NCBI GenBank assembly: GCA_027422505.1
Contig: JAPQWV010001601.1
Location: 16,015 to 80,014, forward strand
Length of the DNA: 64,000 nt
Source of the DNA: Craterostigma plantagineum
Taxonomy: Eukaryota > Streptophyta > Magnoliopsida > Lamiales > Linderniaceae
Direction: 5' to 3'
Positions 46,127 to 57,490 of this stretch are shown here, in pieces. A program made the translations under genes and the position numbers. The notes under the pieces were generated by a model. That model saw only the letters and a program-made list of their open reading frames with translations, was not told where the DNA came from and ran no database searches. The first letter of the stretch is position 1; the number at the start of each line of letters is the position of its first letter.

Positions 46127-46835
46127 TATAATATTTTAATATAAAGAGTACTTTTTAGAAAAAAACCATAGTGGCTGGATTTCCATGGGGTTGGGGACAG
46201 GATTCCCCTAAACCCGCCCAGTTGACATCCTAATTTAGGATAACACATTAAAATTAGACATTGACAAAAAATGAAACTAATTAAAATCGCTCTTTAACTT
46301 AATTGGAACACGCGGATTTCGTGACGATCGGAGATGAAAATCAAGATAGATTGCAAACTGTAATGATTAGCGTTCACGTTTATAGTCATATATTCTTCTG
46401 GTGCAAAGCACATCACGCCTTGAGATGTGTCCCAGCGCGTTTTGCACGTGTTGCCGGAACACTCAAGCTATGTCTCACGGTGCGGTTCACGTGCGTCCAC
46501 CTTACTGTTCACATGAAAATCGTGGAATTAGGTCGAAGGTGCGACCATTGTGTGCCTATAAGGTATCGAAACAAAGTTATTGTTCACACTTCTAAAATTT
46601 TAGGCATACTTTCCCTTCATCAGTTTTAGTTCTCACTTCCCTATTGAAGTCCGTTGATCGAGACCCGAACTACAATCGGTAAATACTCATTCATTTTTGG
46701 CGTTCTTCGTTCCTTCATTAGCGAGCCCTTAAATCAATTTAGACTTTCCTTTTTAACTTCTCGACAAACATTTTTGCGTTCAATATCAAGCAGAGCGTTT
46801 CGACTCAATGAAGAAAAACGTCTGGGCAGAAGAAG

Positions 46836-47066
46836 ATGAGGTCAGAGAATGCAGGGATCACGAACGAGCGACCAAGCCCATCTCCAGCGCTCGATTGTCA
46901 TAGAACTGGGTTATTCTGGACGATATGCTCTGCGTGCAGGGCGTACCATCAGTACGGAGAAATATTCCTCGGTGAAAAACTTCTATGCCCTTTTTGTTTA
47001 GTCCCATTCGATGCCGTGAAAGTCTCGGGCCCACCAGGGGAAGGATCGGAGACGAAGACGGAGTAA
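46836..47066 (+). CDS. Stand-alone zinc beta-ribbon protein, array copy A (intact)
   Basis: A 76-residue protein made almost entirely of a C-x2-C...C-x2-C ribbon: FWTICSACRAYHQYGE (Cys pair about residues 31-34), then LLCPFCLVPFDAVKV (about residues 50-53), and a GPPGEG tail. It resembles the zinc-ribbon that follows the J domain in plant DnaJ/DUF3444 proteins (FWTVC-x2-C...C-x2-C...F). No J domain, DUF3444 or other domain is present here. The ATG at 46836 is the first in frame after a stop. It is the only one of the six array copies with a single open frame over the ribbon and the preceding RPSPSPALDCHRTG segment. Function unknown; nucleic-acid or protein binding is a guess. Confidence 0.6.
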   Translation: MRSENAGITNERPSPSPALDCHRTGLFWTICSACRAYHQYGEIFLGEKLLCPFCLVPFDAVKVSGPPGEGSETKTE

Positions 47067-47425
47067 AGCGAAGAAAACATATGGTTGGATTGTGAAGCTT
47101 TGGTGGTTTCTTTACTTTCTGGAGTATGATTTGAGGTTGAAGTAGTATTGAATGTTATTTTAGTGAATCATTTGAGGTCATTTGGTCTGAGTTGTTATTA
47201 GCCTAAACATTGGGCTTTCTAATTTATTTTTATGCATATAGATCATGAGAAATCTTTTGTTGCTCACCTTATGTGAGCACTTTTTATGTGACATTTTTCG
47301 GTGATAAACAAACCTGCCATTAGGTGAGCATAATAAGATTTCTCTATAAATGACACCATGATATCTACAAAATCAAGAAAGTAATAAGGAAAGTTGAAGG
47401 ACTAATAATTATGGGTAATTAATGA

Positions 47426-47800
47426 GGAGTGAGATTCTATGTTCCATTCTTTTGTCCCATTCTTTGTCACATAGCACCTTGACAAGTGTCAAATTCAGGG
47501 TTCGGAATTTCTTCTTTTGTTTATTTTAATTTTAATTTTCTAATTACATATTCCACCAAATTTTAAAATCTTCATTGTTTCATTGAATTTATATGATATA
47601 ATTAAATAAACATATCTAATTTATTATTTATTTCTTTACGATCATATTGATAACCATATCTTATTTTTTTTGATATTCATAATATCATTTTATTTTATAA
47701 AATATGAGATATAAGAGGGGATATATTTGTGGGAGAGATCATATACTAACTGTTGTGGCACAAATTGTGGGACAAAGGTTGGTATAGGAGATCCGGTCTC
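47426..47800. mobile_element. Mutator-type MITE with exact 9-bp target duplication
   Basis: Exact 9-bp flanks aattaatga (47417-47425 and 47801-47809) enclose a 375-bp AT-rich element starting ggagtgagattctatgttcc and ending ggagatccggtctc (short imperfect inverted repeat gagattct against gagaccgg). It inserted into the 3' flank of array copy A. Relatives are at 3568 and 42415. Confidence 0.78.
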
Positions 47801-48038
47801 AATTAATGACAAATATTGAACCATATTCACAAATCAGTGTTGAATGGAATTTCAAAATCAAGACAAGTAAACAAGGCATGTTGAATCTCCAATAATTATG
47901 GGTAATAAAGGCTATTGTTTAGTCCGCGTTACATAATTAATTGTAGGTTTTGGATAACCACATATAATAATGGCTATTATTTACAATAATAAAACGACGG
48001 TAAAATTATCAATTAAATGTCATATATAGGTTAATTAT

Positions 48039-48854
48039 TGTTGGGTTAAATTAATTAAAGTCTGGGCTTCAAATAATTGGGCTTGTGAATGTGAATTTTT
48101 TGGAGGGAAATTAATGTGCGCTTTGTAGTAATTGGGCTTGGCTTGCCGACAGTCAACCTTCTAGAAAGGATTACGGATGACTATGGCTGCTAAGGAAAAG
48201 GACGAAGTAGTTCAACTGCTTTGTCTTCTTTTGTCACATGTTTTGTCTCTGTTGTGATTAAAATATGATGATGAACAGTTCCTTTGACAACAATATGTTG
48301 GAAGCCATGTGGGTAGGTTTTCTTATATAATAAGATTCCTTTCTAGCAACAAGAGACGGGGAAAAAATAGAGATAAAGGAGAAAAAAAAGGAGATGAAAG
48401 AAATGGAGGAAAAGAAAAAAACCCAACTCATCTCACCATTCACATAACCCATTCACAGTCGTTCATCATCGCTTCTAATGTTCAATGTTCACCATGTGAT
48501 TAAGGTTTCAGTGCAGCCTATAATCACATTTTCGTTGTATCTTGGGAAATAGACGCTCACGAAAATCTCTTGCACTTACGTAGAGAGAGCGAATCTGTTT
48601 TAAGGAAATTGTGTTGAACACAAGCCTCGAAAAATCAATACAGATATTCAGTCGTGCAGTTCTGGTCAATCTTGTAATTCTGGTCGGTCGTGCAATTTTC
48701 TTCAGTCGTGCAATTCTGCTCAGTGGTGCAGTTCACTTCGGTAGTGCAATTCTCCTCAGTGGTGTAGTTCTTCAGTAGTGCAATCATGTTGTCAAACCAA
48801 CATTAGTGCAATCCTATGGTCAAACCAGCAGTAGTGCAATTCAATTTCCCTAAG
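48039..48854 (+). repeat. 5' LTR of Copia-2
   Basis: An 816-bp LTR. Its 3' third contains a minisatellite of about 17-18 bp built on the word gtgcaattctgctcagtgg (about 48650-48845). The expected PBS word (tggtatcagagc type) is not visible directly after it. Confidence 0.88.
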
Positions 48855-48875
48855 TCTTAAAATAGATTCGCGAAT

Positions 48876-50200
48876 ATGTCAAACACGTGGACTCCCCCAA
48901 CAACCAATGATCTACGAGGAACGCAGAAAACACTGTCGTTCTCCCTACTACCGTTGTTATTCCCACTGCCATACCTGCGGTTACGAAGCCGAACGTACCG
49001 GTCAACCACCTGGAGGCCGAGAAATTTACAGGGATAGCCTCAACATTCAAAAGATGGCAACAAAAGATGCTCTTCTACCTCACCACGCTGAACCTGACAA
49101 CATACCTGAAAGAGGTCGAGCCTAAGGTGAACGACGGCGAGACGAACGCTATTGACGCATGGAAACACTTTGATTTCCTATGTCGTAATTATATTCTGAA
49201 TCTAAGCGATACTCTGTACAACGTGTATGGTGCGGTCGCTACGGAAAAAGAATTGTGGGAATCGTTGGACCTAAAATATAAAACTGAGGATGCCGGCACA
49301 AAGTAATTTATTGTCGGACGTTTCCTTGATTATAAGATGGTCGATTCCAAGACTGTGACCAGTCAGGTGCAGGAGATCCAGTTGATCTTGCACGAGATCC
49401 ATGCAGAACGAATGGTTCTAAGTGAATCTTTCCAAGTTGCGGCTATCATTGAAAAGCTGTCATTGGGCTGGAAAGACTTCAAAAACTATCTCAAGCATAA
49501 GCGCAAGTAGATGCCTTTGGAGGATTTGATTGTCAGACTTCGAATTGAAGAAGACAACAAAAGGTCGGAAAAGAGAGTCTCGAGCTCATCTGAACCGAAA
49601 GTAAACGTGGTGGAGTATGACTCTAAAAAGGGGAAAGGCGCGGTTAAACCTAAAGCAAAACTTGGTGCGACCGGATGCGTCATAAAGCCGAACTATAAGT
49701 TCAAGGGAAAATGCTTCAATTGTGGCAAACTAGGCCACAAGTCGTCGGACTGTCGACTTCCGAAGAAGCACCATGAGGTCAATATGATGGAGACATCACC
49801 AAAGACGTTGAGGACTTGAGCCTTGTCGCGGTGGTCTCGGAAGTAAACATGATCGGATCAAATCCAAAAGAGTGGTGGATCGATACCGGTGCGACGAGAC
49901 ATGTTTGCACCAATCGAAGTCTTTTCACGGCTCTCGAGTCGACTGATGGAGACAAGATTTATATGGGCAATTCGGTGACTGCGACCATCGAAGGAAAAGG
50001 CAGCGTGCTGCTCAAGATGACGTCCGAAAAAATACTAAATTCTGAAAGACGTGTTGTATGTACCTGAAATACGCAAGAACCTTATATCGGGATTCTTGTT
50101 GAACAAGCACGGTTTTTCGTATTGTTATTGAATCCGACAAATTGATATGGTCAAGGTCGGGAGTGTTTGTAGGAAAGGGCTATGCTACAGACGGTTTATT
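48876..50200 (+). pseudogene. Copia-2 gag and protease (broken)
   Basis: Gag starts near 48876 and changes frame several times. The capsid-like part ([36 protein letters not shown]) stops at a TAA at 49304, resumes, and stops at a TAG near 49508. The CCHC knuckle CFNCGKLGHKSSDC is intact at about 49713-49754. The protease region has WWIDTGATRHVC (D-T-G active site, about 49875-49910) before another frame break near 50040. Confidence 0.85.
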
Positions 50201-50327
50201 CAAGTTGAATGTAATGACTGAGGTCAATCAGATGAATAAAAATAATTCTTCTGTTACTTGCTTGAATCTTCCAACTTATGGCATGGAGGACTTGATCACG
50301 TTAATTTTGATTCGATACATCGTTAAT

Positions 50328-51114
50328 TATGGCTGGGAAAAAATACCGAATATCGAAATACCGTCCTTATCGTATCGAATAGTATCGAAAATATCGAAAA
50401 TTTCGTATATCGAAGTTTTTGGTAAGGTACGATCCGTACCGAAAATTTTCGGTACGGTAATGGTATGAAAATTTTAAAAATAAGGTATACCGATTATACC
50501 GAAATACCGAATACTAATTTTTTTTAATATTATATATATATATACACACCTATATATATTATATTATTTCAAAAAATATAAAATGAAAAATTAAGGATCT
50601 CTCAAACTTATTTAGCCAATAAATATTAACTTATACACAACTTTCTATATTAGGCCCACCAATCTTATGTAACTCATAAAGTTTAATTTTGCCTTTTTCA
50701 TGATTTTGAAAGCGTGAAGATGCAATGCAATCTCACTAATTTTTTAAGGTTATGTAAAGTTTTTTGTCTTAGTAAGAGATTGGCTAAATATGTAAATATT
50801 TAAGGTTAAAAATCTTTTTATTTTGAAAATTTTGGTATTAATAATCTATCTTATTGGGGCCAAAGGAGTTTGAATTGATTAAAAATTCCAACACATCGAT
50901 TACGAGCTACGAGATATGCATGGTAAAACCCTCAGTGTGATGGTATAGAAGGTATGATACCGATACCATTCCGAAATTTCGGTATGATACCGTATCGAAA
51001 TTTAAGGTAACCGAAATTTTGGTATGGTATTGGTATGATTTTTTTGGATACCGAAATTTCGGTACGGTATACGGTACACAGTTTTGGTACGGTATACCGT
51101 ACCGAACATCCCTA
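50328..51114. mobile_element. hAT-like MITE, GGTATACCG family, copy 2, nested in Copia-2
   Basis: Starts tatggctgggaaaaaatacc and ends gtaccgaacatcccta. The 8-bp flanks tcgttaat (50320-50327) and tcgttatt (51115-51122) match at 7 of 8 positions, the hAT duplication length. Colinear with 23196-24068 across its whole length, including ttaaggatctt-like and gcgtgaagatgcaatgcaat words. It interrupts the pre-integrase region of Copia-2. Confidence 0.8.
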
Positions 51115-51129
51115 TCGTTATTAACATGA

Positions 51130-51960
51130 ACTATATTCTAAATTCGATAGTGATTTGAAACATAAATGTGAAGTTTGCGTTGAAGCAAAATTGGCAAGAT
51201 CATCATTCTCCACAGTATACGTATTACTGAACCGCTTGATTTAATTCATAGCGATGTGTTGATTTAAATACGTTCAATCACAGGGTGAAATAAATATTTT
51301 ATAACGTTTTATTGATGATAGCACGAATATTGGTATGTGTATTTCTAAAGAGCAAAGATGAAGCGTTAGAAAATTTATTCTATATAAAACCGAAGTTGAA
51401 ATCAACTCGGTAGGAAAATAAAACGATTTAAGCTATCTTGTCGAGTAATTACCTTTTGAATAGGGTACCTCGAAAGAAAGAAAGTAAAACTCCTTATGAG
51501 TTATGAAAAGAAAGACGTCATCCTATCAACATTTGAGAATGTGGGGGGGGGGGGGGGGGGGGTCTGGCAAAGGTAGCCGTACCTACGCCTAAGGTAATAA
51601 AAATTGGTCCCAAAACGGTGGACTATTTTTTATTGGATATACTTATAATAGTACGGCATATCGGTTTCTTATATATGATCCGAAAATATCGAATATAAAC
51701 AAGAACTCTATAATGGAATCGAGGAATGCATGTTTCTTTGAAAATGTATTTCCGTATAAGTCCAACGATGGACCGAGTTCGTCTACACGAACTAATGAGG
51801 AACTGAAGATCTACTTCCGATTATAGACGTTGAACCGAGGCGAAGCAAACGAGCAAGAATAGAGAAATCATTTGGTGATGACTTCGTAACATATTTGCTC
51901 GAAAGGAACCACTGACTTATGATGAAGCGGTGAGCTCCGCGGAAGGACCTTTATGGAAAG
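51130..51960 (+). pseudogene. Copia-2 integrase remnants with poly-G tract
   Basis: After the hAT insertion, a C-x2-C fragment (KCEVCVEAKLARSSF, about 51165-51210) marks the integrase zinc finger. The catalytic core is largely missing or unreadable. A run of 20 G (51543-51562) interrupts the region, which then continues with weak integrase-tail-like frames. Confidence 0.6.
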
Positions 51961-53460
51961 AGGCCATTAAAAGTGAAATGATTCTATTTTATAGAATCAT
52001 ACTTGGGAACTAGTTGATCTCCTAGAAGGATGTAAACCTTTGGAATCCAAATGGATTTTTAAAAGAAAATGAAACCTGATGGTTCGATTGATAAGTATAA
52101 AACCAGACTTGTTATCAATGGATACAAGCAACATGAGAGCTTAGATTACTTTGATACATATTCTCCTGTGACGAGAATAAATTCGATAAGGATGATACAT
52201 GCTATCGCGTCCTTAAGAAATTTTGGAAGTACATCAAATGAATGTCAAAACACTTTCTTAAATGGTGATCTAGATGAAGAGATCTATATGGAGCAACCTA
52301 ATGGTTTTCGTGCTCTTGGAACCGAAAAGAAAGTGTGTAAATTAATTAAGTCATTGTATGGTTTGAAACAAGCCCAAAGAAGTGGCACGAGAAGTTTGGC
52401 CATGCAATGATAACGAGTGGTTTTAGAATCAATGAGTGCGATAAATACGTCTATTGTAAGGAAACAGATGATGACTATGTCATTTCGTGTCTATATGTCG
52501 ACGACATACTCATTGTTAGTAGTAGTGACAAAATAGTCAATCTCCCAAGAATATGTTGAATTCAAAGTTTGACATGGAAGATATGGGATTTGCGGATGTG
52601 ATTTTAGGGATTAAATCACGAGAACGAGTAACGGTCTTGTTTTGAGTCAAGCTCATTATGTAGACAAAATTCTCGAGAAATTCGGCAACAATGATACTGG
52701 CATTGCCAGAATGCCGTTAGATAAAAGCGTGCAATTGTTGAAAAGTCGCGTGAGGGTGTTTCTCAAGTAGAATACTCACGGATTATTGGAAGCCTTATGT
52801 ATCTAATGAGTTGCACTAGGCCGGATTTTGCTTATGTTATAAGCAAATTGAGTTCATATACGAGCAATCCAAGTGCGGAACATTGGACCGCTATTATAAG
52901 AATTATGAGATACTTAAGGTATACTCGAGATTACGGATTGCATTATGTCGATATCCTGTTTGATAGATACCAGATGCGAATTGTATATCTGATACGAAGG
53001 ACTCGACAGCAAGCGGACGTATTTGTATAGCTAGGGACTCGAAAGTGGTCGTATTTACCTAGCTGGGGCTGCTGTGTCGTGGAAATCCTCGAAACAAACT
53101 GTTATAGCGAGATCCACTATGGAATCCGAGTTCATTGCCTTGGATAAATATGGAGAAGAAGCTGAATGGCTACGCCATTTCGTGGATGATATTCCTAAGT
53201 AGGAAAAACTTGTGCCGCCTATATGCATACACTATGATAGTCAATCGGCAATTGGACGCACAAAATACTATGTATAATGGTAAGTCGAGACACATACGTT
53301 CGTCGACATAATACCTTTAGGCAACTGCTCTCAACTGGGGTTATCTCGATTGATTATGTGAAATCAACGGTTAACATTGCGGATCCGCTAACAAAGGGTT
53401 AAATAGATATTCAGTTGAAAAGTTGAAGAAAGGAATGGGCTTAGTATAAAAGTGCTAAGA
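51960..53460 (+). pseudogene. Copia-2 reverse transcriptase and RNase H (broken)
   Basis: Reverse-transcriptase pieces DGSIDKYKTRLVINGYKQ, FDTYSPVTRINSIRMI, DLDEEIYMEQPNGF and SLYGLKQAQR lie in the frame of 52069-52410. The YVDD box (52493-52504) lies in another frame. [20 protein letters not shown] starts at 52797. RNase H traces follow to about 53460, with a partial duplication of the gcgtatttg-type sequence around 52995-53060. Several stops and shifts. Confidence 0.8.
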
Positions 53461-53985
53461 AGAAAATCCTACCTATGTAACTGGAGATCCTAAGATCTAG
53501 GTTCAAGGGACAACCTAATCTTATGACTTGGTATCACTGTGGGGGATAACCCGCTCATTCCTGTCAAGAAACAGTTATGACGGAAAAGGCTAGCATTATG
53601 ATGCTTTAATGACTATAATAGAGTATTGATAGAAAAGCTCACGACGTGAGAAGTCACCTATGTTAGGGAGAAGTGGGGCTGCTTGAAAGGATAAATGAAA
53701 GGCTTAGTTCTTTAGAAACCCTCGCAGAATCAAGACGTATACATGGCCAAAACGGACAAAACTATGAGAACGGACAAACAGAAATGTTTTCTGTGTAGTG
53801 TACGTGGGCTCGTTTACGCAAGAAAGCGGGACAGTTCAAAGACATCGCTTCTACTGGACTGCTAGTAGACTAAGCGTACTCTACAAGGAGAAAGTTCAAA
53901 TGGCAAACCCATACTTATCTCTATGCAGAAATCAGATGATGAACATTAATTGTGAATCCAAACAATTCGCATTCATGTGGGGGAT

Positions 53986-54744
53986 TGTTGGTTAAATTAA
54001 TTAAAGTCTGGGCTTTAATTAATGTGGTCTTTGTAGTAATTGGGCTTGGCTTGACGACAGTCAACCTTCTAGAAAGGATTACGGATGACTATGACTGCTA
54101 AGGAAAATGACGAAGTAGTTCAACTGCTTTGTCTTCTTTTGTCACATGTTTTGTCTCTGTTGTGATTAAAATATGATGATGACAGTTCCTCTGACAGCAA
54201 TATGTTGAAGCCATGTGGGTAGGTTTTCTTATATAATAAGATTCCTTCCTAGCAACAAGAGACGGGGGGGAAAATAGAGAGTAAGGAGAAAACAAAACGG
54301 GAGAAGAAAGAAAGAGAGAAAGAAAAAAAAACCAACTCATCTCACCATTCACATAACCCATTCACAGTCGTTCATCATCGCTTCTAATGTTCAATGTTCA
54401 CCGTGTGATTAAGGTTTCAGTGCAGCCTATAATCACGGTTTCATGTATCCTGGGAAATAGACGCTCAAGAAAATCTCTCGCACTTACGTAGAGAGAGCGA
54501 ATCTGTTTTAAGGAAATTGTGTTGAACACAAGCCTAGAAAAATCAATACAGATATTCGGTCGTGCAGTTCTGGTCAATCTTGTAATTCTAGTCGGTTCGT
54601 GCAATTCTGCTCAGTGGTGCAGTTCACTTCGGTAGTGCAATTCTCCTCAGTGGTGTAGTTCTTCAGTAGTGCAATCCTGTGGTCAAACCAACAGTAGTGC
54701 AATCCTGTGGTCAAACAGCAGTAGTACAATTCAATTTCCCTACA
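53986..54744 (+). repeat. 3' LTR of Copia-2
   Basis: A 759-bp LTR preceded by the purine-rich catgtgggggat tract and followed by the attat target duplication. Shorter than the 5' LTR, mainly through loss of about 40 bp near its start and fewer minisatellite units. Confidence 0.88.
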
Positions 54745-55048
54745 ATTATATTACAGGCTTATAGCACGGTCCAGTAATTACTTTTTGTTTTTGTGATGGC
54801 CACAATCCTAAATTACTAATGGTTGATAAAAAGGACTACCTTACCCTATGTAATAAGCCCTTATGTCGAAGAATTGAGGATAAATCATCTGAGACACTTT
54901 TGTTTACACTTCGAGGCAGTCCATCTCTATTGATTAAAAAAAACCTTGATATCTATCTAATTCTCAGGCTTCCTAGGTTTCGTATCTATCAAGATTTTGC
55001 TTTAATATTTCAAGTGATATTAAATTTAATTGCTCAAAAGTGTCAATT

Positions 55049-55404
55049 ATGGACGGCGAAAAAATGAACTCCTCCAACCGTGAAAATAAACCCTCGCCGG
55101 CGAAGCGATACACATGCTTGGTAACAACGAATGTGCGCCCGCAACCATATATACGCCATTGCCTTCCCATGCGGCAAATGGGTTTTTTTGGACATTTGCC
55201 CGGCTTGCAAATCCTCATGAATATGGAGACGTTTTTCGAGGCAAGAAACTCCTTTGCGCATCTTGCTTGAACCCTTTCGAGGCGGTAAAAGTCCCAGGCC
55301 CACCCGGACAAGTATCGAGGCGAAACCCTAGTAATAAAAGCGAAGAAAACATGTGGATGGATTATAATACTTTGTTGGGGTTTGTTCTTTCTTTTCCTTT
55401 TTAG
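55049..55404 (+). pseudogene. Zinc beta-ribbon array copy B (first Cys pair lost)
   Basis: Copy B starts at ATG 55049 (MDGEKMNSSNREN). It matches copies C and D through RYT...TTNVRPQP, then needs a frame change. In the ribbon, a one-base loss after ACATTT and a two-base loss a little downstream restore the frame but replace the first C-x2-C by FARLANP. The second pair (CASC in LLCASCLNPFEAVKV) is intact. The ancestral stop is also shifted, extending the frame to 55404. The TATA-like region upstream is degenerate (ctatgtaataag). Probably non-functional. Confidence 0.6.
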
Positions 55405-56162
55405 AGTATGGTTTTTCCTTTGTAATAGTTAGATGTTATTGTTTCCTTTCGCTGTTAGCCTTAGCATTGGTCTTTTTATATTTTTTAATTAGGGTTAAAA
55501 TTTTTCTTAAATTGCCATAATAGGAAATGCGGGATTATGTATGTGCAATATTCGCAAATACATTTATTATGATAGTTTTAAAAATCACGAAAGTAAGAAG
55601 GAAAATTGAATAACTACTAATCATATTCATAAATCAATTTAGACTTTTCTTTCCTATCATTGTGTTCTATTTTATCTATGAATGGCTTTCTCGTGCGACA
55701 GGTTGGTTTGAGATCATATATAAACAATATTCACAAATTCATATATTATGATTTTTCTAGAAACCAAGAAAACGGATTTAGGCCATTTTGGTCCCGGAAT
55801 TATTATTCTTTTAGACGGAATGTAACACGCGAGAGCAAATGTCTCACACTACAAAAAATGTTATTTTATGTGACCATGTTTTTGTGATAACATAAAAATC
55901 ATCACATAAAATTAGATTATATGAGGGAATAATATTTTCTCACAATAACTATTATATAATGTGATAATTTTCCTCATAAGTGAATATATAATATGTGAGG
56001 AAATTATTTTTTCATCACATAATAGTAACATATTTCCTCACAAAAGCTAAACATTAATGTGATAGATAAAATCCTCATGTATAGTTAATAAATTTCCTAT
56101 AATAAATAATTTTTAATGTGAGGAATATTTTCGTGTTATAATTCGTTTTGTAATTAAAGTTA

Positions 56163-57212
56163 GGGAATTTCCACTGTACCCTCGAGGTTTCGAGTTTTTC
56201 CGTTGGTACCCAAAGTTTTTTTCGATTCCCTCTGGTACCCTCGAGGTTTCGACTTTTTGCCGTTGGTACCCAAAACTAGATTTAAAATACTTAAAATAAT
56301 GAGAAATTCAAAAAAATAAAATATGTTTTATTAAAAAAAAATTAATTATAAAAAATTATATAGTTGGGAAAAATTATATAAATATTTGTAAAAATATTTT
56401 CCAAAATATTTAAAATAATCATAAATTCAAAAATAAAATATTTTTTATTAAAAATAATTTTAATAGTATATGAACTAAAAAATTAAATATGCAAAAAATC
56501 TAAAATTAATATGCAAATACTCACAAAAATTATTATAAAAATAACATTATTTCAAAAATCTAAAAACGTAATCGAAAAATAGTTGAATTAACTAGTCAAG
56601 CCAAGCGCTGCCACTCTCCCCAAAAAACAACCAACCGGGCATTTCAGAAATTTTCTCTACCTATGAGATCCAGATTCAAGTAACAAGCTCATCTCTCTCA
56701 TCCCTTTTCATCGCTTGGTGAGGATGGGGGAGGAACCACCGCATATTTAGTTTATAAGTTTCTGGTGTCTTTTTTTCTCCTTTTCTTTTTGGAGTTTCGT
56801 TGTTCTTCTCGTTCTTGTTTTATGGGTTCTTTGGGTCGTGTTTGTTCTGTTGATTTTTTGATTTTTCGCATTTTTAATATTAGATATTTTGCATAATTGA
56901 ATTTTTTAGTTTATATAATACTTTTATAATTAAAATTTTTTTTTAATAAAATATTTTGAATTATGATTATTTTAAATATTTTGGAAAATATTTTTAATAA
57001 TATTTCTATAATTTTTCCCAACTATATACTTTTTTATAATTATAATTATTTTTTTAATGAAAAATATTTTATTTTTGAATTTTAATTATTTTAAGTATTT
57101 TAAATCCAGTTTTGGGTACCAACGGAAAAAAGTCGAAATCTCGAGGGTACCAGAGGGAATCGAAAAAAGCTTTGGGTACCAACGGGAAAACTCGAAACCT
57201 CGAGGGTACCAG
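56163..57212. mobile_element. Mutator-type foldback element nested in CACTA
   Basis: Inverted arms begin gggaatttccactgtaccct and, on the complement of the right, cccactggtaccctcgaggt. Each contains two copies of ctcgaggtttcg...gttggtacccaaa. The AT-rich flanks of the centre (56280-56580 and 56880-57100) are also complementary. A non-palindromic centre (about 56600-56870) may be captured DNA. The right terminus is cut a few bases short against the 24366 relative. Confidence 0.65.
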
Positions 57213-57490
57213 TGGGTTCGAGTCCCAAGCAATGCATTTATCTAGTTTATATTTTAAAAAATTAAAAAAAAAACAAAAATCAGCTCGGTTCGCTTGGGTC
57301 CTGCCGGGGCGTGGTGGGTCAGGCCCGGTTCGCTTGGGTCGGAGCGGGTCCGACCCGGTTCACTCGGGTCCAGCCCAGGGCGCGGCGAGTCCAACCGGGG
57401 CGGACTGGTCCCGGGTCTGCTAAAAAAATAATCGGGTCGGGTCCGGGTCCGCCAAACCCGACCCATACCCGGCCCGGTTGCCATCCATTA
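57213..57490. mobile_element. Truncated GGGTCCGG-rich MITE fragment
   Basis: gttcgagtcccaagcaatgc followed by gggtc-type repeats and ending cccggcccggttgccatcca matches the right half of the 22464-23182 element, starting at its tRNA-like B-box. The left half is missing at the junction with the Mutator foldback element. Confidence 0.65.

Larger units (their letters stand above)
48039..54744 (+). mobile_element. Ty1/Copia LTR retrotransposon (Copia-2), older and damaged
   Basis: LTRs at 48039-48854 and 53986-54744 start TGTTGG. The 3' copy ends ccctaca. The 5-bp target duplication attat lies at 48034-48038 and 54745-54749. Gag, protease, a broken integrase and reverse transcriptase/RNase H fragments occur in Copia order. 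A hAT MITE is inserted at 50328-51114 and a 20-G run lies at 51543. The LTRs differ by several substitutions and an indel of about 40 bp, so it is older than Copia-1. It separates array copies A and B of the zinc-ribbon genes. Confidence 0.93.

Noticed and set aside
46303..46629. 108-codon frame upstream of zinc-ribbon copy A
   Set aside because: Begins with a non-ATG codon, no homology to the other array leaders as protein, and lies in the presumed promoter/leader region.
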